Positions 48,131 to 55,479 of a DNA stretch of 64,000 bases are shown one piece after another. The stretch lies in the NCBI RefSeq assembly GCF_020026305.1, contig NZ_CP075691.1, positions 8,301,415 through 8,365,414 of the forward strand, read 5' to 3'. Under the pieces are notes generated by a model. The model searched no databases, was not told the DNA's origin, and worked only from the letters and a program-made list of their open reading frames with translations. Every line of letters begins with the position of its first letter. Positions within the stretch are counted from its first letter, which is position 1. The DNA is from Streptomyces sp. 135. Its GTDB lineage: Bacteria > Actinomycetota > Actinomycetes > Streptomycetales > Streptomycetaceae. The position numbers were made by a program, and so were the translations under genes.

Positions 48131-49720
48131 ATGCTCTCCACGCGCCTGACGAACGCCCGCTTCCGTACCATGGATCCGGCCCACCCCGTCGCCCATGACG
48201 TGGGGATCTGGCGGGGGAGGATCGTGGGCCTCGACGACGCGGTCACCTCGCTGCCCGCCCGCGAGGTCGTCGACCTCCAAGGCGCCACGGTGCTGCCCGG
48301 GTTCATCGACAGCCACGTCCATCTCGTGTGGACGGGACTGAAGGCGGGTACGCCGAGTGTGGCGCCCTGCGAACGGGTCGAGGACGTGCTCGCGGTCGTG
48401 GCCCGCGCCGTCTCGCGGCAGTCGTCGCCGGACGCCTGGGTATCCCTCGTCGGGTACGACCAGCGGGCGCTGGGACGGCATCTGACCGCCGCCGAGCTGG
48501 ACCGGGTCGGCCAGGGACGCAGAATCTTCCTGCTGCACGACTCCGGACACGGATGCGTGGTCAACAGCGCGGTCCTGGACCTGCTCCCCGCCGACGTGCC
48601 CCACGAGAACGGCTTCCTCGCCGAGGGCGCCATGGGTGCCGCACGCGCGCTCCGCCCGCCGCACACGCAGCAGGAACTCGCGGACGCCATCGCGCACGCC
48701 GCCCGGGCCTGCCGCGCGGAGGGCGTGACGGCCTGCGCCGAAGCGGGCATCGGCGGCTCCCTGTTCGGCCACAGCCCGGCCGAGCTCGCGGCCTACCAAC
48801 TGGCGAGGGAGCAGGGCCGACTTCCGCTGCGCGTCCAGCTCATGGTGGCCGCGGACGCCCTGCACCCCGTCGCACTGCCCGACGCCGACCACACCCCCCG
48901 CGCCCTCGACCTCGGTCTGCGCACCGGCTTCGGCGACGGCTGGCTCTCCATCGGCGCACTCAAGGTCTACACCGACGGCGGCATGATGGCGCGCACCGCC
49001 GCGCTCACCGCCCCCTACCACGGCTACGACGACACGGACCACGGCACGGGCCACACAGGGCAGTTGCAGGACGACCCGCAGGCGCTCGCTGACACCATCG
49101 TGGCCGGCCACCTCGCCGGGTGGCAGCTGGCCGTCCACGCGATCGGCGACCGCGCCGCCGACGTCGCCCTCGACGCGCTGGAACGGGCCCAGCGGACCCA
49201 CCCGCGCCCCGCCGCGCGCCACCGGATCGAACACGCCGGGCTGATCCGCCCCGACCAGCTCGCCCGCTTCGCCCGGCTCGGCGTGAGCGCCGTGGTGCAG
49301 CCGAACTTCCTGCGGTACTTCGGCGACGACTACGCCGCGATCATGGGCGAGGACCGGGCCCCTTGGCTCTACCGTGGCCAGGGGTTCCTGGACCACGGCG
49401 TCACCCTGGTGGGCAGCTCCGACCGGCCCGTCACGGACGGATCGCCGCTGCGGGCCGTCCAGTTCATGGTCGAGCGCGCCTCGGAGTCGGGACAGGTGAT
49501 CGGCCCCGACGAGGGCATCACCGTCGACGAGGCCCTGCGCGCGTACACCGTCGGCGGCGCCTTCGCCTGTCACTGGGACGACGGCGCGGGCACCCTCGCT
49601 CCCGGCAAGCGAGCGGACCTGGTCGTGCTGGGTGACGACCCGCAGAGCGTCAGTACGTCACGCATCGGCGACATCGAGGTCGTGGCGACATACGTCGACG
49701 GCCGCGCTGAAATCTCCTGA
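48131..49720 (+). CDS. YtcJ-like metal-dependent amidohydrolase in the siderophore uptake operon
   Basis: A 529-residue amidohydrolase of the Amidohydro_3/YtcJ type. Metal ligands are visible in LPGFIDSHVHLVW (HxH, about 57-69), in LKVYTDGGMM and in AVHAIGDRAAD, with RHRIEHAGLI and the final Asp in VGSSDRPV. The C-terminal strand returns to the composite beta-sandwich (LAPGKRADLVVLGDDP). It follows the importer ATPase by 15 bp, with no terminator or promoter between, so it is very likely part of the iron-regulated operon. A role in hydrolysing an amide, formyl or acetyl group of the imported siderophore is a hypothesis. General YtcJ enzymes have varied substrates. Confidence 0.85.
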   Translation: MLSTRLTNARFRTMDPAHPVAHDVGIWRGRIVGLDDAVTSLPAREVVDLQGATVLPGFIDSHVHLVWTGLKAGTPSVAPCERVEDVLAVVARAVSRQSSPDAWVSLVGYDQRALGRHLTAAELDRVGQGRRIFLLHDSGHGCVVNSAVLDLLPADVPHENGFLAEGAMGAARALRPPHTQQELADAIAHAARACRAEGVTACAEAGIGGSLFGHSPAELAAYQLAREQGRLPLRVQLMVAADALHPVALPDADHTPRALDLGLRTGFGDGWLSIGALKVYTDGGMMARTAALTAPYHGYDDTDHGTGHTGQLQDDPQALADTIVAGHLAGWQLAVHAIGDRAADVALDALERAQRTHPRPAARHRIEHAGLIRPDQLARFARLGVSAVVQPNFLRYFGDDYAAIMGEDRAPWLYRGQGFLDHGVTLVGSSDRPVTDGSPLRAVQFMVERASESGQVIGPDEGITVDEALRAYTVGGAFACHWDDGAGTLAPGKRADLVVLGDDPQSVSTSRIGDIEVVATYVDGRAEIS

Positions 49721-49775
49721 ATTCCTCTGGTTTGACGGTGGCTCAGGTGCCCCCGACTGGCTTTTGAGGGTTCAC

Positions 49776-49794
49776 TTAGGGCAGGCTAACCTTA
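49776..49794 (+). promoter_or_regulatory. iron box for the GNAT gene
   Basis: TTAGGGCAGGCTAACCTTA matches 16 of 19 consensus positions and covers a TAACCT -10 (49787-49792) 17 bp from TTGAGG (49764-49769). The acetyltransferase start is 25 bp downstream. Confidence 0.83.
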
Positions 49795-49818
49795 GTTGAT
49801 CTGGAGGAAGGGAACCTG

Positions 49819-50352
49819 TTGTCCACGGCTGCCCCACGCCTCGGCGCACCGTCGCCGTGCGCCGCCCCGCCCGCCCCGCTCGCCCCGCTCGCCGTGCGTT
49901 CCGCGCGCTCTGGAGACGCCGTCGCCCTTGAGGCGCTGTCCCGGCCGTTCGTCCGCTCGGGAGCGCTGCGTCGACGCCCCTTGTCGCTCTACGCCTCCGA
50001 CGCGACCGACTTCCTGGTCGTCGAGGCCTACGACGGCACCCTCGACGGCTGTCTGGGGGTGAGCGTCCATCCCGCCGACCCGGACGAGGGCCGCGGGCCG
50101 GCCGGCGTCCTCTACAACTTCTGCGTAGCGCCGCGCAGTCAGGGGCGAGGCGTGGGTGTCGCCCTGCTGCGCGCGGCGCTGACCGAGGCCGACGCCCGGT
50201 CGTTGTGCGCCCTGTTCACCGCGACGACCGGCGGGGGAGAGCTCTTCCTCCGGCACGGCTTCGCGCCGACCGCGGCGGAACTGGCGCCGCGCGCCTGGGC
50301 CGACTCGCTGGACCCCGCCCGCAATTCACGGGTCCTCGCCCGAACCCTCTGA
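49819..50352 (+). CDS. iron-regulated GNAT acetyltransferase, possibly N-acetylglutamate-synthase-like
   Basis: A 177-residue GNAT protein. The start is TTG 49819, 7 nt after GGAGGAAGG. The acetyl-CoA loop is VAPRSQGRGVGVALL, preceded by the beta-4 strand VLYNFCV. The C-terminal part (LFTATTGGGELFLRHGF, then NSRVLARTL) recalls short actinobacterial N-acetylglutamate synthases. With its own iron box it belongs to the siderophore regulon. Two roles fit: alpha-N-acetylation of the first ornithine of the peptide, or acetylation of glutamate to feed ornithine synthesis together with the kinase encoded next door. The sequence alone does not decide. Confidence 0.8.
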   Translation: MSTAAPRLGAPSPCAAPPAPLAPLAVRSARSGDAVALEALSRPFVRSGALRRRPLSLYASDATDFLVVEAYDGTLDGCLGVSVHPADPDEGRGPAGVLYNFCVAPRSQGRGVGVALLRAALTEADARSLCALFTATTGGGELFLRHGFAPTAAELAPRAWADSLDPARNSRVLARTL

Positions 50353-50400
50353 CCGCCTCGCGGTGAAGGCGAAGGCGAAGGCGGAGGTGAAGGCAGAGGC

Positions 50401-50463
50401 GAAGGGCGCCTGTTTGTGAACCCCGGCCCGGAAGCCGGAGTTGTTCACATACAGGCGCCCTTC
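50401..50463. terminator. large bidirectional terminator between GNAT and kinase genes
   Basis: Twenty-one-base arms with one mismatch (50401-50421 and 50443-50463, beginning GAAGGGCGCCTGT) enclose a 21-nt loop with its own small GC stem. A run of GGCGAA-like hexamers (about 50362-50400) precedes it. It separates two convergent iron-controlled genes. Confidence 0.88.
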
Positions 50464-50480
50464 AGTGCGTCTGTCGCCGG

Positions 50481-51482
50481 TCAGGCGCCGCCCTGTTCCC
50501 GCTCCGGAACCACGACCGTGCCGTGGCGGACACCGGAGAAGACCCTCCGCGACACGGCGTGCGGAACCCGGCCGTCGAGTACGTGCGCCATGCGTACGCC
50601 CGCCCGGGCGGCCCGCAGGCACGCCTCCATCTTGGGCAGCATTCCGCTCGCCAGCTCGGGCAGGAGCTTCTCCAGCTCGTGCGCCGTCAGGTGCTCGATC
50701 ACCTCGGTGCTGTGCGGCCAATTCGCGTACAGGCCCTCGACGTCGGTGAGCATCACCAGCTTCTCGGCGTCGAGTGCCACCGCGAGCGCGGACGCCGCGA
50801 GGTCGGCGTTGATGTTGTAGACCTGTCCGTCCGCCCCCCGGGCGATGGGGGAGATCACCGGGATGCGGCCCTGGTCGAGGAGGGCGGTCAGGGTGTCGGC
50901 GTTCACGTCGACGATGTCGCCGACGAGCCCGATGTCCACGGGCTCGCCGTCCACCCAGGCGGCACGTCGCACGGCGGTCATGGTGTGCGCGTCCTCGCCG
51001 GACATCCCCACGGCGTACGGCCCGTGACGGTTGATGAGCCCCACCAGCTCCCGCTGGACGCGGCCGGTCAGCACCATCCGGGCCACGTCCATGACCTCGG
51101 GAGTGGTCACCCGCAGCCCCGCCTCGAAGCGGACCTCCAGGTCGAGCCGGTCCAGCAGGGCGCTGATCTGCGGACCGCCGCCGTGCACGACGACCGGGCG
51201 CAGGCCCGCGCGCAACAGCTCCACCACGTCCCGGGCGAACGTCCGCTTGAGCTCGTCGTCCACCATGGCGTTGCCGCCGAACTTGATCACCACCGTGCTG
51301 CCCCGGAACTCCTGGAGCCGGGGCGCCCGCAGAGCCTCCCCGCTGTCGGTGGAGGGGGTGAAGGGGGCGGCGAAAGTGTCGGGGGCAGGCAGGGAGGGCG
51401 TCGTCCTTCGCTCCTGTTCGCTGCCCGGGCCATGGCCGGGCGGAACCGTGACAGGGCGAGGTGTTCGAAGGGCATCGGTCAC
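50481..51482 (-). CDS. acetylglutamate kinase (ArgB) paralogue under iron control
   Basis: A 333-residue amino-acid kinase that would phosphorylate N-acetylglutamate, the second step towards ornithine. Motifs are VVIKFGGNAMVDDELK, VVVHGGGPQISALLDRL, FEAGLRVTT, VGMSGEDA, the ATP/substrate segment YNINADLAASALA and KLVMLTDVEGLY. The first 50 residues are a Pro/Ser/Thr-rich tail absent from housekeeping ArgB (recollection). GTG 51482 directly abuts an iron box, leaving no room for a ribosome site, so the mRNA is probably leaderless. No other arg genes are present. Its likely purpose is extra ornithine supply during iron starvation. Confidence 0.88.
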   Translation of the reverse strand: MTDALRTPRPVTVPPGHGPGSEQERRTTPSLPAPDTFAAPFTPSTDSGEALRAPRLQEFRGSTVVIKFGGNAMVDDELKRTFARDVVELLRAGLRPVVVHGGGPQISALLDRLDLEVRFEAGLRVTTPEVMDVARMVLTGRVQRELVGLINRHGPYAVGMSGEDAHTMTAVRRAAWVDGEPVDIGLVGDIVDVNADTLTALLDQGRIPVISPIARGADGQVYNINADLAASALAVALDAEKLVMLTDVEGLYANWPHSTEVIEHLTAHELEKLLPELASGMLPKMEACLRAARAGVRMAHVLDGRVPHAVSRRVFSGVRHGTVVVPEREQGGA

Positions 51483-51501
51483 TTAGCTGAGCCTAACCTA
51501 A
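51483..51501 (-). promoter_or_regulatory. iron box and leaderless promoter of the acetylglutamate kinase gene
   Basis: Read leftward, TTAGGTTAGGCTCAGCTAA matches 17 of 19 consensus positions. A TAGGCT -10 (51495-51490) lies inside it, with TTTCCA (51518-51513) 17 bp upstream. The box ends one base before the GTG start. Confidence 0.88.
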
Positions 51502-51549
51502 GCGGATGACGGGTGGAAAGGCGCGGCTCCAGAAGTGCGGCGGCCGGAC

Positions 51550-52797
51550 TCACCTTCCGGGGCCGACGTCCTTGACGAACACGAGGCCGTCACTGCCCGC
51601 CAGGTGCGCCGGGTCGAGCGCGGCGTAGCCGAACCACGGGGACACGCGCGGCGTTGGCGGCACGTCGCCGAGGGCGGCGGCCAGCCGCCGGGCGTCGATG
51701 ACGCAGCGCTCCTCCGGGAGCGCGTACAGGAGCCCTTCGACGGTGTCCGGCGGCGGCACGTCCACACCCCGGTGCCGGATCGTCCCGAGCGCGGTGGCCA
51801 CGAAGGCGTACTCGTCGCCGAGCCGGGCGCTCGCCAGCGCACCGGCGCTCCACCACTCCACCGGCCCCTGCCACATGCGCATCGTGCTCTTCTCCCGCTG
51901 GAGATGGGAGTTCTGGGCATGGACGAGCGCCGGGCCGCGGGCCGCGACGGCGAGGAGGTTGTGCGCCATCATCTGGTCCCGCGCGCTCACCAGCCGGGTC
52001 ATGCGGGCCGGTGAGGTGTCCGCCATCCAGTGGTGGTAGCGCAGCAGGCCGGTCGCGGTGCGTCCGTACAGGCACGCCCGTTCCCAGTCGTCCCGGGTGG
52101 ACGCCGCGAGGAGGTGCGGTGTCTGCGCGTCGGCAAGCGCCTCCAGATCGTCGGCGAGCAGCCGCAGTTGGCGTGCCTCGGCCGACCGTCCGACGGAACG
52201 GGCCGGATCCCGCATCGCCGCCGGGTCGGTCCACCGGTCGTCGGCGCCGAGCAGACGGTCGAGCGTCTCCACGGTGCAGGGCAGCAGGTCCGGGTCCACC
52301 CGGTCGGAGAGGTAGCCGTGCAGCGCCATGAGGGCCTCCCGGGGGCTCGCGGCACCGGTGATCTCCAGCGGGCCGTCGAAGCCGGCGAAGCGGAGCCGGT
52401 CCGACGCGGGCCGGCCGTCGTTGAACTCCCGCATCCAGCGCACGAGTTCGCGGTTGCCCGCGAACTCGCCCCAGCCGTGGCTCATCCCGCGCTCCATGAC
52501 CTCGTCCAGGGTCCCGGCGCCCGAGGTGACGTACTCGTCCACGATCAGGCCCCGCACGCAGTCGCTCTCGATCGCGATCGTCCGGTAGCCCTCCTCCTCG
52601 ACGAGTTGCCGGAAGAGTTCGTTGCGCAGGTCGAGCAGGGTGTCCTCGCCGTGAGTGGGCTCACCCAGGGCGAGCAGCCGCGGCCGGGCCGGGAGCAGCC
52701 TCATGACGGCGGCGGCGTCGACGGCATGAACGGTGTCAGCGATGTCAGCGATATCAGCGATGTCAGCGATGTGAGCGGTCTCAGCGGTGTCAGCCAT
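51550..52797 (-). CDS. erythromycin-esterase-family hydrolase
   Basis: A 415-residue protein of the EreA/EreB-like family. From ATG 52797 the N-terminus contains ADI repeats (about 11-21) encoded by 9-bp tandem DNA repeats. The catalytic segment LALGEPTHGED (43-52) holds the family Glu and His; IAIESDC, FAGFDGPLE and ALVHAQNSHLQRE supply further conserved residues. Members include macrolide esterases, and many homologues have unknown substrates, so resistance cannot be assumed. It diverges from a TioE-like MerR regulator 58 bp away, which probably controls it. A longer form starting at ATG 52857 would overlap the regulator's start. Confidence 0.85.
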   Translation of the reverse strand: MADTAETAHIADIADIADIADTVHAVDAAAVMRLLPARPRLLALGEPTHGEDTLLDLRNELFRQLVEEEGYRTIAIESDCVRGLIVDEYVTSGAGTLDEVMERGMSHGWGEFAGNRELVRWMREFNDGRPASDRLRFAGFDGPLEITGAASPREALMALHGYLSDRVDPDLLPCTVETLDRLLGADDRWTDPAAMRDPARSVGRSAEARQLRLLADDLEALADAQTPHLLAASTRDDWERACLYGRTATGLLRYHHWMADTSPARMTRLVSARDQMMAHNLLAVAARGPALVHAQNSHLQREKSTMRMWQGPVEWWSAGALASARLGDEYAFVATALGTIRHRGVDVPPPDTVEGLLYALPEERCVIDARRLAAALGDVPPTPRVSPWFGYAALDPAHLAGSDGLVFVKDVGPGR

Positions 52798-52855
52798 GAC
52801 CTCAACGGTATCGTTGAACCTTCGGTTGAAACTTTTCGCGGCATCGGGCGAGGTC
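52798..52855. promoter_or_regulatory. divergent promoter/operator of the esterase and TioE-like regulator
   Basis: The 58-bp gap contains an inverted repeat CAACG-GTAT-CGTTG (about 52803-52816) and a repeated GTTGAA motif. A MerR-type protein made from one side would be expected to bind here. Confidence 0.5.
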
Positions 52856-53584
52856 ATGGGGAGAAACCTTCAAAACGGCGTGCGGCTCAGGCCGGTCGAC
52901 CTGGCGCGCGGGCACGGCCTGTCCACGCAGGCGGTCAGGAACTACGAGGAGGCCGGCATCCTTCCGGCCGCCGACCGCACGGCCCACGGCTACCGCACCT
53001 ACACGCCGCTGCACGCGGGGGCCCTGCGCGCGTTCCTCGCCCTGGTGCCCGGCCACGGCCACCGGACGGCCGCGTCGATCATGCGGGCCGTGAACGAGGG
53101 AGCGGCCGACGAGGCGTTCCGCCTCATCGACGAGAGCCACGCCCAACTCCTCGAAGACCGCAGGACCCTACGAGCCGTGGAGAGCGCCCTGCGCGATCTG
53201 GACCCCGCCACCGTCTCCGAACCGGCGCTGTCCGCGCCCGGCGGCACGTTCATCGGGCCGCTGGCCGGGAGACTCGGCATCCGGCCCGCGACGCTGCGCG
53301 CATGGGAGCGCGCCGGGCTGGTGCGCCCGAGCCGTGACGCCCGGACCGGCTACCGCGTCTACGACGAGGCCGACGTACGAGACGCCCGCCTCGCCCACCA
53401 GCTCAGGCGGGGCGGCTACCTCCTGGAGCAGATCGCCCCGCTGATCGCCCAAGTGCGGGCGGCCGGCGGCCTGGAGCCGCTGGAGACCGCCCTGCGCGAC
53501 TGGCACGGCAGGCTCTCCGCCCGCGCGCGGGCGATGCTGACGGGGGCCGCGGAGCTGGAGGCGTACCTCCGCGAACGCGGCTGA
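52856..53584 (+). CDS. TioE-like MerR regulator with two helix-turn-helix segments
   Basis: A 242-residue regulator from ATG 52856. It has a first MerR-like winged helix (RLRPVDLARGHGLSTQAVRNYEE, then HGYRTYTPLHAGALR, about 10-60), a helical spacer (65-125), and a second, complete MerR-type unit (GRLGIRPATLRAWERAGLVRP, then TGYRVYDEADVRDARLA, about 140-185). Carrying both units in one chain matches the TioE group as I remember it. It likely controls the divergent esterase gene. The C-terminal 50 residues form a coiled dimerisation helix. Confidence 0.8.
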   Translation: MGRNLQNGVRLRPVDLARGHGLSTQAVRNYEEAGILPAADRTAHGYRTYTPLHAGALRAFLALVPGHGHRTAASIMRAVNEGAADEAFRLIDESHAQLLEDRRTLRAVESALRDLDPATVSEPALSAPGGTFIGPLAGRLGIRPATLRAWERAGLVRPSRDARTGYRVYDEADVRDARLAHQLRRGGYLLEQIAPLIAQVRAAGGLEPLETALRDWHGRLSARARAMLTGAAELEAYLRERG

Positions 53585-53590
53585 GCCCCG

Positions 53591-53815
53591 GGGCGTGCGG
53601 TCGTGGGCATGCAGTTTCGTCATGGTCCGCTGGATGTGGCTGCGTACGGTCAACGGGCTGAGGACGAGGTGGTCGGCGATGTCGGCGTTGGACCTGCCGT
53701 GGGCGGCCAGCGCCATGACTTCGCGTTCCCGTTCGGTGAGGGTGGCGAGGCGTTCGGGCGGGGCGTCGTCGTTCGGGCGTGGCCAGGAAACGGGTGATGA
53801 GCGCCCGTGTCGCTT
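53591..53815 (-). pseudogene. remnant of a LuxR/NarL-type response regulator
   Basis: On the minus strand the C-terminal helix-turn-helix of a NarL-type regulator is readable (ERLATLTEREREVMALAAHG, then SNADIADHLVLSPLTVRSHI, then QRTMTKLHAHDR). The preceding conserved segment ALITRFLATPERRR is in a different frame, so a frameshift separates them. The whole receiver domain is missing; the sequence runs directly into an MMPL fragment. This is a decayed 3' end, not a working gene. Confidence 0.75.
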
Positions 53816-54121
53816 ACGACACTGGCCACTTGCGGGCTTCGGCGGCCTTCGCGACGAAGCCGTCGATGGCGGCGCGATGGTCGGCGGCCGTCACCTTCTG
53901 GCCGTCGGGGCGATGAACACGATCCGTGCGGTGGCGCCGTCGGTGTCCGGCCCGGGGAAGCGGTCCCCGATCAGGTCGAAGGCCTTCTGCGCCTCGATGC
54001 CGGGCATGAAGGAGGCGCCGTCGTCACCGTCGGCGGGCGCCTTGGCCGCACCGGCGCCGGCGGCCGCGCGAAGGTAGCCACGTGTCTGGGATCTCCGCAC
54101 CCGATCTCGGGAACGGAGCAA
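53813..54121 (-). pseudogene. remnant of the N-terminal part of an MMPL exporter
   Basis: The minus strand shows an MMPL-like extracytoplasmic loop start, MPGIEAQKAFDLIGDRFPG followed by GATARIVFIAP. It continues, after a one-base frameshift, as DGQKVTAADHRAAIDGFVAK and, after another shift, as PQVASVVSDTG. The first helix is lost and no transmembrane bundle follows; the fragment is fused to the LuxR remnant. Two deletions must have joined the pieces. Confidence 0.7.
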
Positions 54122-54224
54122 GACTCGCGGCCGACGCGCCTGCGGGCGTCGCCTCCTCCATGGGGAGGAGGAGCGTACGGGCCCTCCGCGGCCGGCGGCG
54201 CCACGGCTGGGTGAGGCGAGCGTG

Positions 54225-54560
54225 TCAGGCGTGGCCGCCGATCCTCAATTCGACCTCGCCGTCCACCCACGTGAACTCCCTTACGAACCAGGCGCGTTCG
54301 CCGATACGGGTGCCCGCGCCGGTGGTGTAGGGCGGCACGGCGAGCACGGGGCCATCCGGCCCGCCGGTGCGCAGTTCGGCGGCGGCGGCCGCGTCGTCGG
54401 AGAAGCGCAGGTCCACGCCGATGGACCAGGGGGCGGCGGTGAACGCGTGCGGGTCGGGCAGCCCCTGGAGGCGGCAGCGGGCGCCCGGGAACAGGTGCGT
54501 GTGAGCGCACAGCGCCGGGAAGGTGTTCGCTTCGGTCGGTCCGGTGGCGGGCTGGGGCAT
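54225..54560 (-). CDS. hypothetical protein
   Basis: A 111-residue soluble protein with no family I recognise. It lacks a signal peptide and membrane helix. It has several short aromatic or charged strands (IGVDLRFSDDA, RAWFVREFTWVDGEVELRI) that look like a small beta-barrel, and two Cys near the N-terminus. It lies downstream of a methyltransferase gene on the same strand but beyond a strong terminator. Confidence 0.5.
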   Translation of the reverse strand: MPQPATGPTEANTFPALCAHTHLFPGARCRLQGLPDPHAFTAAPWSIGVDLRFSDDAAAAAELRTGGPDGPVLAVPPYTTGAGTRIGERAWFVREFTWVDGEVELRIGGHA

Positions 54561-54612
54561 GAGGGCTCCGGAAGTGCGGCTGCGGTGGGCCCTGCCCAGT
54601 CTGGCGGCGGGA

Positions 54613-54642
54613 GGCCCGGCCGTGGTCTGCCACGGCCGGGCC
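54613..54642 (-). terminator. terminator of the methyltransferase gene
   Basis: A perfect 13-bp stem (GGCCCGGCCGTGG and complement) with a 4-nt loop lies 50 bp after the methyltransferase stop on the minus strand. Confidence 0.8.
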
Positions 54643-54691
54643 GGTCGCCGTCACCCGGTCGGAGCCGGGCGGCGGGGTGAGGGGGGCCGGG

Positions 54692-55405
54692 TCAACGCCG
54701 ACGACGCGCCGCGATGACGTTGTCGTCCAGGGTGGCGGTCTCCCCGCCGGGTCCGGTCGCCTCCCGGCAGCGGGGCTCCGCGATCTCGACCGTCCACTCG
54801 CCTTCCGCCAGGGCGAGCCCGGCCAGCGTCTCGGCGGCGGTCGGCAGCTCCACGTCCGGATGGGCCGCGCGGCCCCACGGTGGAACCGAGGCGTGCTCGA
54901 CGACAAGCAGCAGGCCGCCGGGGGCGACCGCCTCGGCGGCCTGCCGCAGCACTCGTTGCCGGGGGAAGGCGAGGGGCGACTGGAGGAACTGGGCCGAGAC
55001 CAGGTCGAAGCGGCCCGTCGGGAACGACACGCTCAGATCGTGGTGCTCGGTGCGGATCCGCTTCTCCAGCCCGGCGGCGGCCGCCTCGGCCCGCACGCCC
55101 GCCAGCGCGGTGGGTGAGATGTCGACGGCGGTCACGGTCCAGCCCCGCCCCGCCAGCCACAGGGTGTCACCGCCGGGGCCGCACCCCAGATCGAGGGCGC
55201 TGCCGGTCGGCAGGCCGGCGACGAGTTCGGCGAACACGGCGTTGGGCCGGCCGCGGCCGGGCTGCGTACCGCCGCGGTACCGCTTGTCCCAGAACCGCTG
55301 GGCGTCTTCGGACGGCTCGGCGTCGCGCGGGTTAGCGGCCGGCGGCCGGACGGCGACGCCGCTGCCGGCCCTGGGCGTGGAGTCAGAGCTTCCTGAGGTG
55401 GTCAT
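54692..55405 (-). CDS. class I SAM-dependent methyltransferase
   Basis: A 237-residue enzyme. After a 30-residue disordered N-terminus comes FWDKRYRGG, then motif I SALDLGCGPGGDTLWLAGRGW (about 75-95), motif II VTAVDISPTAL and the post-II acidic segment FDLVSAQFLQ. The layout resembles TehB/thiopurine methyltransferase-like small-molecule enzymes. The substrate is unknown. Its start lies next to the 21-bp repeat array, which therefore occupies its promoter region. Confidence 0.8.
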   Translation of the reverse strand: MTTSGSSDSTPRAGSGVAVRPPAANPRDAEPSEDAQRFWDKRYRGGTQPGRGRPNAVFAELVAGLPTGSALDLGCGPGGDTLWLAGRGWTVTAVDISPTALAGVRAEAAAAGLEKRIRTEHHDLSVSFPTGRFDLVSAQFLQSPLAFPRQRVLRQAAEAVAPGGLLLVVEHASVPPWGRAAHPDVELPTAAETLAGLALAEGEWTVEIAEPRCREATGPGGETATLDDNVIAARRRR

Positions 55406-55479
55406 GCGCCCACTGTGCGGACGCCCTCGCGGTGCCGGAAGCTTTCTTGCCGAAAGGGCAAGTTGGCCTCCGGCGGCGG

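Noticed and set aside
51550..52797. Macrolide resistance gene
   Set aside because: The family match is good, but many homologues have no macrolide activity, so a resistance call is not supported.
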